From positions 1 to 64,000 of the forward strand of contig CAJXMW010000005.1 in assembly GCA_913056235.1 (NCBI GenBank): a stretch of DNA of 64,000 nucleotides. Reading direction: 5' to 3'. A program made the position numbers and the translations under genes. Positions 19,050 to 28,422 of the stretch are shown here, one piece after another. The stretch is from an uncultured Fodinibius sp. (GTDB lineage: Bacteria > Bacteroidota > Rhodothermia > Balneolales > Balneolaceae). Every line of letters starts with the position of its first letter. Positions within the stretch are counted from its first letter, which is position 1. Under the pieces are notes generated by a model that was not told the DNA's origin, made no database searches, and was given only the letters and a program-made list of their open reading frames with translations.

Positions 19050-19408
19050 GAAAACTTAGAACTGGTAATAATTTGCGTTGATTAACAATACATAAGAGAA
19101 GACAACAAAAAAGCATGAACCAGGGTTCTTTGGACTAACCTACTGACCCCTTTTCAAATCACTGAAGATAAGAATTACGACGTTCATTTAACAGAGCGGA
19201 ACGACTTAAAATTCGGTTATTTGTAAAAGTATTTTTTATATGGTGACCAGCCTATATTTTAAAACTTATTTGAATTATAATAATATTCAACGGCTCTAGG
19301 AGACTATGCTTTCAATGCTTCATCGGATTGTAAAAGAAAGTGTTTAACAACGGTCGAACATGATTAATAGTAGCAGCTTACTAATATCTTCAAATCAACA
19401 GTAATATT
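19050..19408. other. 359-nt intergenic region, divergent promoters expected
   Basis: This gap separates gcvP (minus) from the LVIVD-repeat protein gene (plus), so it should hold both promoters. I see AT-rich sequence but no full TTTG-N19-TAnnTTTG pair, no open frame with family sequence, no tRNA and no riboswitch. Confidence 0.4.
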
Positions 19409-21439
19409 ATGAAAAATGTAATTACCGCCATTGCAATCTTTGCAATGATGCTGGGCGTACAGTCAATGGCCAAGGCCCAGAATAACAGCGACAGTAAAGC
19501 AAAAATTGTGGTCAAGCCATCGCAACTGAATCTCAATGTGGATGAGACGGCTCAACTAGAGTCGTTTGTCCAAGATGCCAATGGTAACGCCACGCAAGAC
19601 ACTGTTTACTTTTATTCTCGTGCTAGCAAAAGTGTTAGTATCTCAAAAAATGGAGAAGGGCACCAGGTGAAAGCGCTCAAACCTGGCTCTTTTGAGCTTA
19701 TCGCTTATGCGGAGAGTCCCAGTGGTGATCGGCTGAGAGCTCCTGTCAAAGTTGAAGTAGCCTATCCCCCGATAACTAATATTGCGTTCCGGGATATGCC
19801 CTCCAAGGTGTATACCATGACCTCAACCCCGATCAAATACAAAGTGACCGATGCCAAGGGGCTTGCTCGAAAAAATGCGGACGTCAATCTTGCAAGCTCA
19901 AAACCCTCGATAGCATCTGTGGATGACTATGGCCAGCTACAAGCACACAAGCCGGGCACTACAACCATTAGCGCAACCGCTGAACAAGCAAAGACTGTAT
20001 GGCAGCTTAAAGTAACTGAAAATCCCGTTACTGCGCTTGAACTTACAAGTGAGAGTCAGGAAGGACGCACCGGTCATGTATTTAACTTCAATGCCACTCC
20101 TAAAAATAGTGCTGGCAACACGGTGGATGGCGCGCCGGTTGAGTACTCGTTTATTGCCAAGCCAGATGATGATCTAGGGGAAGGAACTTCGGGACAAATA
20201 CAGCAGAATGGTCGTTTTGTAGCCAGCAAACCGGGCTTATATAAAATTGTTGCTAAATCCGGATCGGCAGTAGCAGAAAAAACGATCCGCGTTAATGCCC
20301 GGGATGTTCAAAAAAATATCAAGATGGTTGGGCACGGACTCGTCAGCGATGTACATACATCCGACTTGTGGATCTGGGAAGGCGTTGACGGTGGCGACTA
20401 CGCGATCACCGGAACCTGGGGCGGCAATGGGGAAGCTTATTTCTGGGATGTGAGCGATCCAGCCAATATGACCATTATCGACACGGTGACCGTTGATGCC
20501 CGCACAGTCAATGACGTTAAAATTTCAGAAGATGGGCGTATCGGCGTGATTACCCGAGAAGGTGCCTCAGATCGCAAAAACGGTATTGTAATTCTGGACG
20601 TCTCCGATCCACATAACGTGAGTGTCATTTCGGAATACACGAAAGGGCTCACTGGTGGCGTACACAATTCATTTATCTATCAGGATCACGTATTTGCCGT
20701 TAACAATGGCCGACGCTATGATATTATCGATATCAGTGATCCCAAAAATCCTGAAACCGTAAGCCGCTTTGAACTGGATACGCCTGGACACTCCGTACAC
20801 GACGTGTGGGTAGAAAACGGCATCGCCTACTCCTCGAACTGGGATGACGGTGTCGTTGCTGTTGATGTGGGTAGTACTCCCAATGCACAATCCCCCGAGC
20901 GCCACGACACTGGCGCCGGATCCTTCGACAACCCGGTAAAACTGGGCAGCTATACCTATCCCAGTGGATGGAACCATGCGGCATTCCCCTTTAAAAGTCA
21001 GTCAACCGGCGACTTTTACGTAGTAGCTGGTGATGAGGCTTTCCCCAACGGCCTGCATATTGAAAATCAGCCCACGGAACCGGCAGGATGGATTCACTTT
21101 GTGAAGTTTGAAGATGGTTGGGATTCGCCCAAAGAAGTTGCACGTTACCAAGTACCCGAAGCGGGAACGCACAACTTTTGGATTAAGGACGACACCCTCT
21201 ACGTTGCCTATTACAATGCCGGACTGCGAGTGGTTGATATCTCCGGCGAACTGATGGGCAACCTCTATGAACAGGGGCGTGAAATTGCCAAATTTGTACC
21301 CACGCACCACAAAGGAAAAATTCCTAATGCGCCAATGAGTTGGGGACCACAACCATATAAAGGGTACATCTTTGTATCTGACTGGAACTCCGGTCTCTGG
21401 GCCTTCAAAATTCAAGAACCATCACAAGGAACGAATTAA
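19409..21439 (+). CDS. exported Ig-like/LVIVD-repeat beta-propeller protein
   Basis: A 676-residue secreted protein with signal peptide 1-23 (AKA-QN). Residues about 33-295 contain three Ig-like Big2-type units (VVKPSQLNLNVDETAQLESF; KPGSFELIAYAE; KPGTTTISATAE). Residues about 305-670 are LVIVD-type propeller repeats: each unit has a strand ending in ILDVSDP, IIDISDPKNP or VVDIS. Such propellers bind ligands or partners on the cell surface; no enzymatic residues can be named. It is followed 58 nt later by another propeller protein, suggesting a two-gene operon. Confidence 0.85.
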   Translation: MKNVITAIAIFAMMLGVQSMAKAQNNSDSKAKIVVKPSQLNLNVDETAQLESFVQDANGNATQDTVYFYSRASKSVSISKNGEGHQVKALKPGSFELIAYAESPSGDRLRAPVKVEVAYPPITNIAFRDMPSKVYTMTSTPIKYKVTDAKGLARKNADVNLASSKPSIASVDDYGQLQAHKPGTTTISATAEQAKTVWQLKVTENPVTALELTSESQEGRTGHVFNFNATPKNSAGNTVDGAPVEYSFIAKPDDDLGEGTSGQIQQNGRFVASKPGLYKIVAKSGSAVAEKTIRVNARDVQKNIKMVGHGLVSDVHTSDLWIWEGVDGGDYAITGTWGGNGEAYFWDVSDPANMTIIDTVTVDARTVNDVKISEDGRIGVITREGASDRKNGIVILDVSDPHNVSVISEYTKGLTGGVHNSFIYQDHVFAVNNGRRYDIIDISDPKNPETVSRFELDTPGHSVHDVWVENGIAYSSNWDDGVVAVDVGSTPNAQSPERHDTGAGSFDNPVKLGSYTYPSGWNHAAFPFKSQSTGDFYVVAGDEAFPNGLHIENQPTEPAGWIHFVKFEDGWDSPKEVARYQVPEAGTHNFWIKDDTLYVAYYNAGLRVVDISGELMGNLYEQGREIAKFVPTHHKGKIPNAPMSWGPQPYKGYIFVSDWNSGLWAFKIQEPSQGTN

Positions 21440-21497
21440 CAGGCTTTGCCGGCGACCTCATGGACGTCGGCACTACTAAAAAGCTGAGGGTACTACT

Positions 21498-22619
21498 ATG
21501 AAACACTTACGACGAATCTGCTTTCTCGCGATTCTTTTTACGGTTGGCTTCGGATCATCCAGCTTTGGCCAAACCTACCACGCTTTTGTAACCGCCGAAT
21601 CCGACGATGAAGTTTATCAGGTAGCATTCAATGCTGAAACCCGCACGGGATCCGTCAGCGATGTGATTCCAGTGGGCCAATGGCCTACCGAAAATGAAGG
21701 TCCGCATGGCATTAACGTGGGCCTTGACGGTGAGTACTGGTATCTCTCTGTTGCGCACGGCAACCCTTATGGATGGCTATACAAATTCAAAACCGGCAGC
21801 AACGAACTAGTTTCGCGCACCCAACTGGGCATGTTCCCGGCCAGCATGGAAATCTCATCCTTAACGGGACTGCTCTATGTGGTCAACTTTAACCTGCATG
21901 GGGATATGGAGCCGAGTACGGTTTCGGTTGTAGATCCCGAAGCTATGTCCGTAGTGACCGATATACCAACAGGCATTATGCCGCACGGCTCACGTATCAC
22001 CGAAGATGGTAAGCTGCAGTACCACGTTTCGATGATGACCGATGAGCTGATGGAAATTAACGCAGCCGATTTAGAGCTGACCCGTCGATTAAATCTCGCA
22101 CCGAGCAAAGCAAACAGCAAGTCCGCAAGCCAATCGACGATGCAGCAGACCAGTATGACCGCCAATCCAAAAGTTAAACCCACCTGGGCCGATCCCCATC
22201 CCAAAAAGGATCTGGTGTATGTAGCTGGTAATGGATCTGACGAGATTATTGAAGTAAACACTAAGAACTGGAAGGTGCAGCGACGCTTTAAAAGTGATGA
22301 TGAAACAGCGCCCTATAACCTGGAAGTTAGCCACGACGAAAAATACGTGGTGGCCAGCTACAAGGGTACTGGCGAAACTGGCATCTGGAACCTGAAAACA
22401 GGCGAAGAAGTAGCGGTCATTAAAAACAGTCGCAATATCACACACGGCGTTAGCATTACGCCCGATAGCCGCTATGCTTTTATCTCAGTCGAAGGCGTGG
22501 GTGGACAGCCCGGCTCGGTTGATATCATTGATCTTCAAAAACTGGAGCGTGCAGAAGTCATCGAAGTTGGTAAACAGGCCGGCGGTATTATGTTCTGGAA
22601 GATGACGCAGAAGCCTTAA
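21498..22619 (+). CDS. exported YncE-like beta-propeller protein
   Basis: A 373-residue protein with signal peptide (about 1-24, SFGQ). Its repeats have the YVTN/YncE pattern (LDGEYWYLSVAHG; TGLLYVVNFNL; DPEAMSVVTDIPTG; DLVYVAGNGSDEIIEVN; SRYAFISVEGVGG), consistent with a seven-bladed propeller of the quinoprotein/lactonase-like superfamily. A low-complexity S/K/Q segment (about 199-222) sits between blades. It lies in the same direction as the LVIVD protein and probably shares its transcript and location. The substrate is unknown. Confidence 0.8.
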   Translation: MKHLRRICFLAILFTVGFGSSSFGQTYHAFVTAESDDEVYQVAFNAETRTGSVSDVIPVGQWPTENEGPHGINVGLDGEYWYLSVAHGNPYGWLYKFKTGSNELVSRTQLGMFPASMEISSLTGLLYVVNFNLHGDMEPSTVSVVDPEAMSVVTDIPTGIMPHGSRITEDGKLQYHVSMMTDELMEINAADLELTRRLNLAPSKANSKSASQSTMQQTSMTANPKVKPTWADPHPKKDLVYVAGNGSDEIIEVNTKNWKVQRRFKSDDETAPYNLEVSHDEKYVVASYKGTGETGIWNLKTGEEVAVIKNSRNITHGVSITPDSRYAFISVEGVGGQPGSVDIIDLQKLERAEVIEVGKQAGGIMFWKMTQKP

Positions 22620-22735
22620 TACAGCACTATAGAGAAAGAATCAAAAAGTTTAGCCCAGGCTAATATTCACTTTTGTATAAGCTTAATAATTGCTATCATG
22701 GGCTTTTTAATAATCGCTTTTAAAAAAATTAGCTC

Positions 22736-23575
22736 ATGTTTGAACTGGCTGAACTCAAAGATTCTTTCTATGCGCTCAATCCCGTCATGCAGAGTTTATT
22801 TGGTGGACTCTTCACTTATGGTTTGACGGCCCTGGGGGCAGCTCTTGTATTTTTTACACGGAACGTCAACTATAAGATTCTTGACGCTATGATGGGCTTT
22901 GCCGCCGGCGTCATGATTGCAGCCAGCTTCTGGTCGCTCTTGGTTCCTTCCATCGAAATGGCTGGAGCACAGGGCGTTATTGAATGGTTGCCGGCCGTTA
23001 TAGGGTTTCTATCGGGTGGCATTTTTCTGCGAATATGTGATGCCTACATGCCGCACCTTCATATCGGATTGCCAGTTGAGGAAGCGGAGGGTGTCCCTAC
23101 CAGCTGGCGACGAGCTACCCTGTTAGTACTGGCAATCACGCTACACAATATCCCCGAGGGACTTGCGGTAGGCGTTCTCTTTGGAGCGGCAGCCTCAGGT
23201 GTTGATCCTACAGGTACGGCCACCATTGCAGGTGCCATTTCACTGGCCCTTGGTATTGGCATCCAAAACTTTCCGGAAGGCGTGGCCGTTTCTATGCCGC
23301 TGCGCCGCGAGGGCGTATCCGTTGGCAAAAGCTTCTGGTATGGACAGCTTTCCGGTATAGTTGAACCTATCTCTGCGGTCATTGGGGCCGCAGCTGTCCT
23401 GATGGTTCGTCCCCTCCTGCCCTATGCCCTCGCTTTTGCGGCCGGTGCCATGATCTACGTGGTGGTCGAAGAACTCATTCCTGAATCACAACATCACGGA
23501 AACACCGACCTTGCCACTATGGGTACCATGCTCGGCTTTAGCGCAATGATGGTCTTGGATGTTGCCCTAGGTTAA
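22736..23575 (+). CDS. ZIP family metal transporter (ZIP11/GufA type)
   Basis: A 279-residue inner-membrane protein with about eight membrane segments. The binuclear metal site is formed by [14 protein letters not shown] (TM4, near residue 140) and [15 protein letters not shown] (TM5, near residue 180), which are hallmarks of ZIP transporters for zinc, iron or manganese. The absence of a long His-rich loop and the first-helix sequence fit the GufA subfamily. The metal is not determined by sequence. Confidence 0.92.
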   Translation: MFELAELKDSFYALNPVMQSLFGGLFTYGLTALGAALVFFTRNVNYKILDAMMGFAAGVMIAASFWSLLVPSIEMAGAQGVIEWLPAVIGFLSGGIFLRICDAYMPHLHIGLPVEEAEGVPTSWRRATLLVLAITLHNIPEGLAVGVLFGAAASGVDPTGTATIAGAISLALGIGIQNFPEGVAVSMPLRREGVSVGKSFWYGQLSGIVEPISAVIGAAAVLMVRPLLPYALAFAAGAMIYVVVEELIPESQHHGNTDLATMGTMLGFSAMMVLDVALG

Positions 23576-23642
23576 TTCCTAAAAATTTACTTTATTATCT
23601 GCGTGATATCTTAAATGGATGATATAGGGTAGCTAAATCTGA

Positions 23643-24035
23643 ATGAGTAATTCAATCGAAGGCAAAAAAGTTCTTATCGTTGAAGATGACATGATCATCT
23701 CAATGGTGCTGGAACGAATGATTGTCAAGCTTGGCAACGAGGTGATAAATAAAGTCAGCACTGGCGAAGAAGCCATTTCTTCGGCTCTGAACTTTGATCC
23801 CGATCTCATCTTGATGGATATTCAGCTCAAGGATGACATCGATGGTATCACAGCCATGGAAGAAATCAGGAAAGAATCCGATGTGCATGTCATCTATATT
23901 ACCGGTAATTCCGATCAATATAACCTTTCGAGAGCTAAAGAGACCAATTATATAGATTACCTGGTAAAGCCCATCCAAATGAGTCATCTCAAAAAATCCA
24001 TATCCAAAGCTTTTTCAGAGCAAGCGACTGAATAA
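23643..24035 (+). CDS. single-domain response regulator (CheY-like)
   Basis: A 130-residue receiver domain without output domain. The acidic pair D15/D16, phospho-acceptor D59 (DLILMDIQL), T87 and K109 (LVKP) are all present. The sequence resembles receivers that pair with HisKA_2-type kinases in Bacteroidota. A HisKA_2 kinase is encoded at 30400-31875, but the partnership is only a possibility. It is in line with, and 79 nt ahead of, the desaturase gene. Confidence 0.92.
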   Translation: MSNSIEGKKVLIVEDDMIISMVLERMIVKLGNEVINKVSTGEEAISSALNFDPDLILMDIQLKDDIDGITAMEEIRKESDVHVIYITGNSDQYNLSRAKETNYIDYLVKPIQMSHLKKSISKAFSEQATE

Positions 24036-24113
24036 ATTTTTGTTCCCTCCTATTAATTAATTTTATTGCACCTAATCTCAATAAAAACAGACGGTTAATC
24101 GGGGCATTGAGCT

Positions 24114-25202
24114 ATGGGAGCTACACGTATATCTTTTAAGCACGATGGCAAGAAGGAATTTGCTCGTGAGCTAAAAGCGGCAGTCAACGACTACTTCGAA
24201 GAAAACGACCTTTCCAAGCATGCCAATGCTGCAATGGTCGCTAAAACCATTATTCTTCTGACCCTGTATTTTGGCGCTTACGGCCTGATTATCAGCGGCA
24301 GTGTTGGCTTGTGGGGTATGGCTTTTCTCTGCTTTGTAATGGGAATAGGCATGGCGGGGATTGGCTTCTCTATCTCTCACGATGCGCTACACGGAGCCTA
24401 CTCATCCAATAAAACCGTCAATCGGTGGCTCGGTTACACCTTTGATCTGCTGGGAGCCAACAGCTACATCTGGAAGATTACTCACAACATCATCCATCAT
24501 ACCTATACGAATATCTATGAGCACGACGAAGATCTGGAAGTAGCTGAATTTATCCGGCTCTCTCCCAATGCCGAACACAAACCCGTCCACCGTGCACAAC
24601 ATATTCTGGCCTTCTTTGCCTATGGATTTGCCACATTGTTTTGGGCTTTTATCAAAGACTATAAGTATTTTTTTCAATCCAGTCTGGGGCCGTATGAAGA
24701 TAAATCACATCCTATCCGAGAGTGGATTACCCTGTTTGTCACTAAAGTGCTCTATTATGGATACATGATTGTGCTCCCCTACATGTTGCTGCCGGTCACT
24801 TGGTGGCAAATTGGTATCGGATTTCTGATCCTGCACTTTACAGCAGGCATTATTCTGGGCGTCATCTTTCAGCTAGCCCATGTGGTAGAAGAGACCGAAC
24901 ACCCTACCCAAAATGATGAGGGCAACATCGAGAATGCCTGGATGATTCACCAGTTGGAAACCACCTCTAATTTTGCCCATGACAACGACCTTCTCTGCTG
25001 GTATATCGGCGGTCTCAACTATCAAATTGAGCATCATCTGTTTCCGGGTATTTGCAGCATCCACTACCCTGAGATCAGCTCTATTATTCGTAAAAAAGCA
25101 GAAAAGTACGATATTCCATATAATTATCACGACACGCTCGGAATTGCCATCAAGTCACATTACGAAACACTCAAAGAGTTTGGAAATCCGGCGAACGCCT
25201 AG
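24114..25202 (+). CDS. membrane fatty acid desaturase (acyl-lipid/acyl-CoA type)
   Basis: A 362-residue integral membrane di-iron desaturase. The three histidine boxes are HDALHG (near residue 90), HNIIHHTYTN (near 124) and QIEHHLFPG (near 304). The Q in the third box is typical of front-end/linoleoyl-CoA desaturases that add a double bond close to the carboxyl end, though the cytochrome b5 domain is absent. It likely adjusts membrane unsaturation. The position of desaturation cannot be told from sequence. Confidence 0.92.
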   Translation: MGATRISFKHDGKKEFARELKAAVNDYFEENDLSKHANAAMVAKTIILLTLYFGAYGLIISGSVGLWGMAFLCFVMGIGMAGIGFSISHDALHGAYSSNKTVNRWLGYTFDLLGANSYIWKITHNIIHHTYTNIYEHDEDLEVAEFIRLSPNAEHKPVHRAQHILAFFAYGFATLFWAFIKDYKYFFQSSLGPYEDKSHPIREWITLFVTKVLYYGYMIVLPYMLLPVTWWQIGIGFLILHFTAGIILGVIFQLAHVVEETEHPTQNDEGNIENAWMIHQLETTSNFAHDNDLLCWYIGGLNYQIEHHLFPGICSIHYPEISSIIRKKAEKYDIPYNYHDTLGIAIKSHYETLKEFGNPANA

Positions 25203-25338
25203 CTCACAGTTGCATTCCTGCACTTCCATTGCTATTTATTATCGCTAGGCAGTTATTAGTAGTGCCTGATGCTTTCTTCTGTAAGTTTGATAGAATAGAC
25301 ATACAAGCCATCATTTTAATTGGGAAATGGAGGGCGTT

Positions 25339-25812
25339 ATGGAAGCAAATCTATTTATCGCAGCATTTTCGGGATTCTTTGGAGCCATCATTCTAACCCT
25401 GCTGATCTACCTGCTTAAAGTATTTGACCAAAATCTGGATATTCCCTATCTCATTGGCACACGTTTCATCGATATCAATAAACGATCCCAGGTATATACG
25501 GCCGGCATCTTGCTGCATCTTTTGATTGGCGCAGGATGGGGAGTGCTTTATGTGGTATTGCTTACCGGGATGGTCGTCACTCCCAACTGGCCGGCGGGAA
25601 TTTTATGGGGCTTTGCACATGGCATTTTTGTGGGAGCCATGATGGGAATTCTAGCTGACACACATCCCAATATCGGACCCGATAAACCTATCAAAAATCC
25701 CGGTATTCTGGGACGAAACTGGGGCGCCCTGATGCCCTACTGGATTTTAGGATTACATATCGTATATGGCGTTTGTACCCTGTGGATCTACCACTGGTGG
25801 ATAACGGGATAA
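25339..25812 (+). CDS. membrane protein of unknown function
   Basis: GGAGGG at 25329-25334 is well spaced for ATG 25339, so I prefer this start to the in-frame ATG at 25327. The 157-residue protein has four membrane helices (about residues 5-27, 48-75, 80-105 and 135-155) and a HPNIG block between helices 3 and 4. I do not recognise the family. It follows the desaturase in the same direction with a 136-nt gap. Confidence 0.7.
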   Translation: MEANLFIAAFSGFFGAIILTLLIYLLKVFDQNLDIPYLIGTRFIDINKRSQVYTAGILLHLLIGAGWGVLYVVLLTGMVVTPNWPAGILWGFAHGIFVGAMMGILADTHPNIGPDKPIKNPGILGRNWGALMPYWILGLHIVYGVCTLWIYHWWITG

Positions 25813-25858
25813 AACGCCGCAAACAAATAGTAATTAGCACGAATAGCATTCACTTATC

Positions 25859-26059
25859 ATGAGTAACAAGCTTAAGACACTATCCGCATCGCAGCTCGAA
25901 AACTTAATCAGCAATGCCGTAGGAGAATACCTTGGTGAAGAGTGCAGCTGTGAAATTAGCAACCTCGATACACCCAATATCGACACCGAGGATCATATTG
26001 CCATCGAAGATAAGCGGAGCATGCACTTTGAAGTAGATCTTTCTTACATCGAAGAATAA
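25859..26059 (+). CDS. small acidic protein of unknown function
   Basis: A 66-residue strongly acidic protein starting at ATG 25859. The N-terminal half is predicted helical (LSASQLENLISNAVGEYLG) and contains CSC (residues about 28-30). There is no signal peptide. It ends 6 nt before the converging PH-domain gene. No family is recognised. The frame is supported by its acidic composition, like neighbouring genes, rather than by homology. Confidence 0.55.
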   Translation: MSNKLKTLSASQLENLISNAVGEYLGEECSCEISNLDTPNIDTEDHIAIEDKRSMHFEVDLSYIEE

Positions 26060-26064
26060 TGACT

Positions 26065-27552
26065 CTATTGCTTCTGCGAAGGAGGAAATTCTTTTTCCTC
26101 CTTCTCTTCTACTTTATCATCTGATAAAATGGAAGTCGAATTCCCGTTTGCCAACCAGTTGAGGTATGTCGAAGAGTCTTCTTTGGCAAGCTCGCGTACA
26201 GTAAACGAACGCCCCTGATTGCCACTGGCTACATGGACGGTGAAATTACTGAGTTGGAGGCGCGTCTGAAACGGATTCTCCCTGATTTCGCACGCCTGGG
26301 TACGGTACTTTTTGATGATTGCCGTCGTCTTGCTCAACAATCGCGACGTCAGGATTATCGTATCATCACCTTTGGAAATCTGAGCATCACGATACTGCTG
26401 ATATCCCAGTACTAACGCTGGAATTAGCAAGAACCAGGCATAGACGCCGTAAGTTACTGTTCCCCAGATCGTGAGTATCACAGGCAGGGAGACCCATACC
26501 ATACGCAGCAAATACCGGCGCAGACCGCGCTGCGATGCCCTGGTTGTTTCCGAGATATCCGCATGATATTCGGGAATCACCTCGTTGATAAATTCATAAA
26601 TGCGGTGCTTGGAAATCAGCGGGAATAATGTTGTCGAGTTTGCCTGCTCCTCTCCGTAGCCAGCACTTTCAATTACCAGAGATGCGTAGCCCAATGGTTG
26701 ACGTAACAGCTCTTCTTTAATCTGCACGGCCTGGATCCGATTAAACGGGATGGTAAGCTGGGTACGCTCAAACAACCCACGCGCAATGAGCAGCTCGTTT
26801 TCGCGAACCTCAACCACAAAATCGTAATACTTGACAATAGTACCCAAAAACGCGAAGACCCACGACACTACGATTACGGCAGCTATGGATAGTAACACCA
26901 TCGTAGTTGACGTGGTGTTGGGCAAATGATTCTCCACAAAACTAATCATCTGTTCCTCGGAAATAATCTGCTCTATCTGTGAAAACAGAGCACCTACTAC
27001 CGAAAGGGCTACTCCCAATCGCCCGGAAGTTGAGGCCGCTACCAAGAGATCCCCGGTATTTAGCGTGTACACCTGGCTCTGTTTAAGCCCCTCGCTGGCC
27101 TCGGCATTTTCAGACTTGTTTTCTTTGCGAAGAAGCCTCTTCAACTGTTCGGCCTTTTCGCGTGTAATAGCGTTAATTTTGGCCTCCTTTGAGCTGCTGC
27201 CAGCAGTTTTTACCTCTACGGCCACCAGCCCAAACAGACGCTGAACTACCCCGGCCGAAATATCAATTACCTGAATGCGATCGGAGGTGAGATACAGCTT
27301 TTTATGGATGACGACACCTTGTTCGATCTGCAACTCTCCATCCTGAACACGGAACTCAAAACGATACCACGAAATCAATCCCCATATCAGCAGCACGATA
27401 AAGGTGCCGAGAATCCAATACAGGGTAAAATTCGCCTGTTGTCCTCCACCGCCGATGAAGATCAGCACAAGAATAGTAATAAAGTTGCTCCGAACAATAT
27501 CGAAGGCATTGGCCAGGGCCGCTGCCGGATGTTGTCGCTGTAAATCAGACAT
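26065..27552 (-). CDS. PH-domain membrane protein, YdbT-like (bPH2/DUF304)
   Basis: I start this at ATG 27552, overlapping the upstream gene by 8 nt; a TTG at 27573 is the only longer option. The 495-residue protein has a membrane pair (about 20-60), a bPH2 unit (YLTSDRIQVIDISAGVVQRLFGLVAVEVKTAG, about 85-117), another membrane region (about 170-250), a second bPH2 unit (IPFNRIQAVQIKEELLRQPLGYASLVIESAG, about 265-295), and a third membrane/bPH2 unit. This three-copy layout is that of YdbT. The role is unknown; in Bacillus, YdbS/YdbT are linked to antimicrobial resistance. Confidence 0.85.
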   Translation of the reverse strand: MSDLQRQHPAAALANAFDIVRSNFITILVLIFIGGGGQQANFTLYWILGTFIVLLIWGLISWYRFEFRVQDGELQIEQGVVIHKKLYLTSDRIQVIDISAGVVQRLFGLVAVEVKTAGSSSKEAKINAITREKAEQLKRLLRKENKSENAEASEGLKQSQVYTLNTGDLLVAASTSGRLGVALSVVGALFSQIEQIISEEQMISFVENHLPNTTSTTMVLLSIAAVIVVSWVFAFLGTIVKYYDFVVEVRENELLIARGLFERTQLTIPFNRIQAVQIKEELLRQPLGYASLVIESAGYGEEQANSTTLFPLISKHRIYEFINEVIPEYHADISETTRASQRGLRRYLLRMVWVSLPVILTIWGTVTYGVYAWFLLIPALVLGYQQYRDAQISKGDDTIILTSRLLSKTTAIIKKYRTQACEIRENPFQTRLQLSNFTVHVASGNQGRSFTVRELAKEDSSTYLNWLANGNSTSILSDDKVEEKEEKEFPPSQKQ

Positions 27553-28033
27553 CTTCTTCTGCAAGTCGGGCAAATTTTGAAATTTGATTGCGCACGCGGT
27601 CGGCCGTCTCTTGTTTCAGGGCCGGAATACGATGAGTGGTAGCTGCCGTTGAGACGGTCACATCGGCCAAATTATATGAACGTAGAATAGGACCCTGCCG
27701 CGTATCAACATGCTGCACACGCTTGATGGGCACCAAGGTACGGGTGATGATGAAAATTCCACTCTGGAGATCGATCTCGTGTTCATCCACTTCGTACGAC
27801 CAGCGCCGCCAACGTACTTCGGGGATAAAGACGATCCCCAGCCCCGATGCAATGGCAATGATCACCAACAAAGCAACGGCCGTCCACATCGAAAACAGAC
27901 CACTCCCGGACAGGAAATTGACCGTCCAGACGATAAGTAAAATCAATATCAAAAAAAGTGCTACAATTGAAAGGGAAAGCCGCCAAGCCTTGATGGCCGA
28001 CTTTGACAATTTTTTCTCGGGTGATGATCGCAT
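27545..28033 (-). CDS. PH-domain membrane protein, YdbS-like (bPH2/DUF304)
   Basis: A 162-residue protein with two membrane helices (about residues 18-65) and one bPH2 unit (about 78-145), containing TRTLVPIKRVQHVDTRQGPILRSYNLADVTVSTA, which closely matches YdbS. It is translationally coupled to the YdbT-like gene (TGA of this gene overlaps ATG of the next). The two proteins probably form a membrane complex. Confidence 0.88.
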   Translation of the reverse strand: MRSSPEKKLSKSAIKAWRLSLSIVALFLILILLIVWTVNFLSGSGLFSMWTAVALLVIIAIASGLGIVFIPEVRWRRWSYEVDEHEIDLQSGIFIITRTLVPIKRVQHVDTRQGPILRSYNLADVTVSTAATTHRIPALKQETADRVRNQISKFARLAEEDV

Positions 28034-28073
28034 GTATAAACTAGGAATGTAAAGCTGTTGAAAATAGCATATA

Positions 28074-28100
28074 CAAAAAAAGCCACTATGCAGTGGCTTT
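28074..28100 (-). terminator. intrinsic terminator after the H1-like gene
   Basis: On the minus strand AGCCACTG, a short loop and CAGTGGCT-like arms (28081-28098) are followed by a T tract (28074-28080). It ends transcription of the small histone H1-like gene. Confidence 0.85.
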
Positions 28101-28122
28101 TCAATAGAAGATAGGAAAAAGG

Positions 28123-28299
28123 TTATCCGTTGTTTTTGATATCCTGAATTTCAAGACGGACTTCCTGGGAAAGTTTCTTCAAATTTTGCAGTCCTTTGCG
28201 AGCACGTGTGCCGGCAGCTTTGTTTCCTTTTTCGTAGAATTTTACCATATCATCTTCCAATCCCGTGATGATACCTTTGATTTCGTCCAATCGACTCAT
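28123..28299 (-). CDS. small histone H1-like protein (Hc1 family)
   Basis: A 58-residue protein starting at ATG 28299 (an ATG at 28311 adds four residues). The sequence LEDDMVKFYEKGNKAAGTRARKGLQNLKKL is characteristic of the short Hc1/histone H1-like proteins common in Bacteroidota and relatives, although the C-terminal lysine-rich tail of chlamydial Hc1 is absent. It is presumed nucleoid-associated. It is monocistronic with its own terminator. Confidence 0.85.
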   Translation of the reverse strand: MSRLDEIKGIITGLEDDMVKFYEKGNKAAGTRARKGLQNLKKLSQEVRLEIQDIKNNG

Positions 28300-28422
28300 T
28301 GTTACGTCCATTAAAGTTTATGTTGATAAAGAGAGATGACCTCCCTTCCGAATGATCTCATTCGATTTAATTATGGCCCTAATTTAGCACTTTATGGACA
28401 AAAAACACGTTAATTTTTCATT

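Noticed and set aside
18333-19085. 250-codon plus-strand frame opposite gcvP
   Set aside because: Shadow of gcvP; no domain pattern and the opposite frame is certain.
19050-19408. Glycine riboswitch upstream of gcvP
   Set aside because: I looked for the conserved riboswitch core and found neither its purine-rich elements nor a matching terminator.
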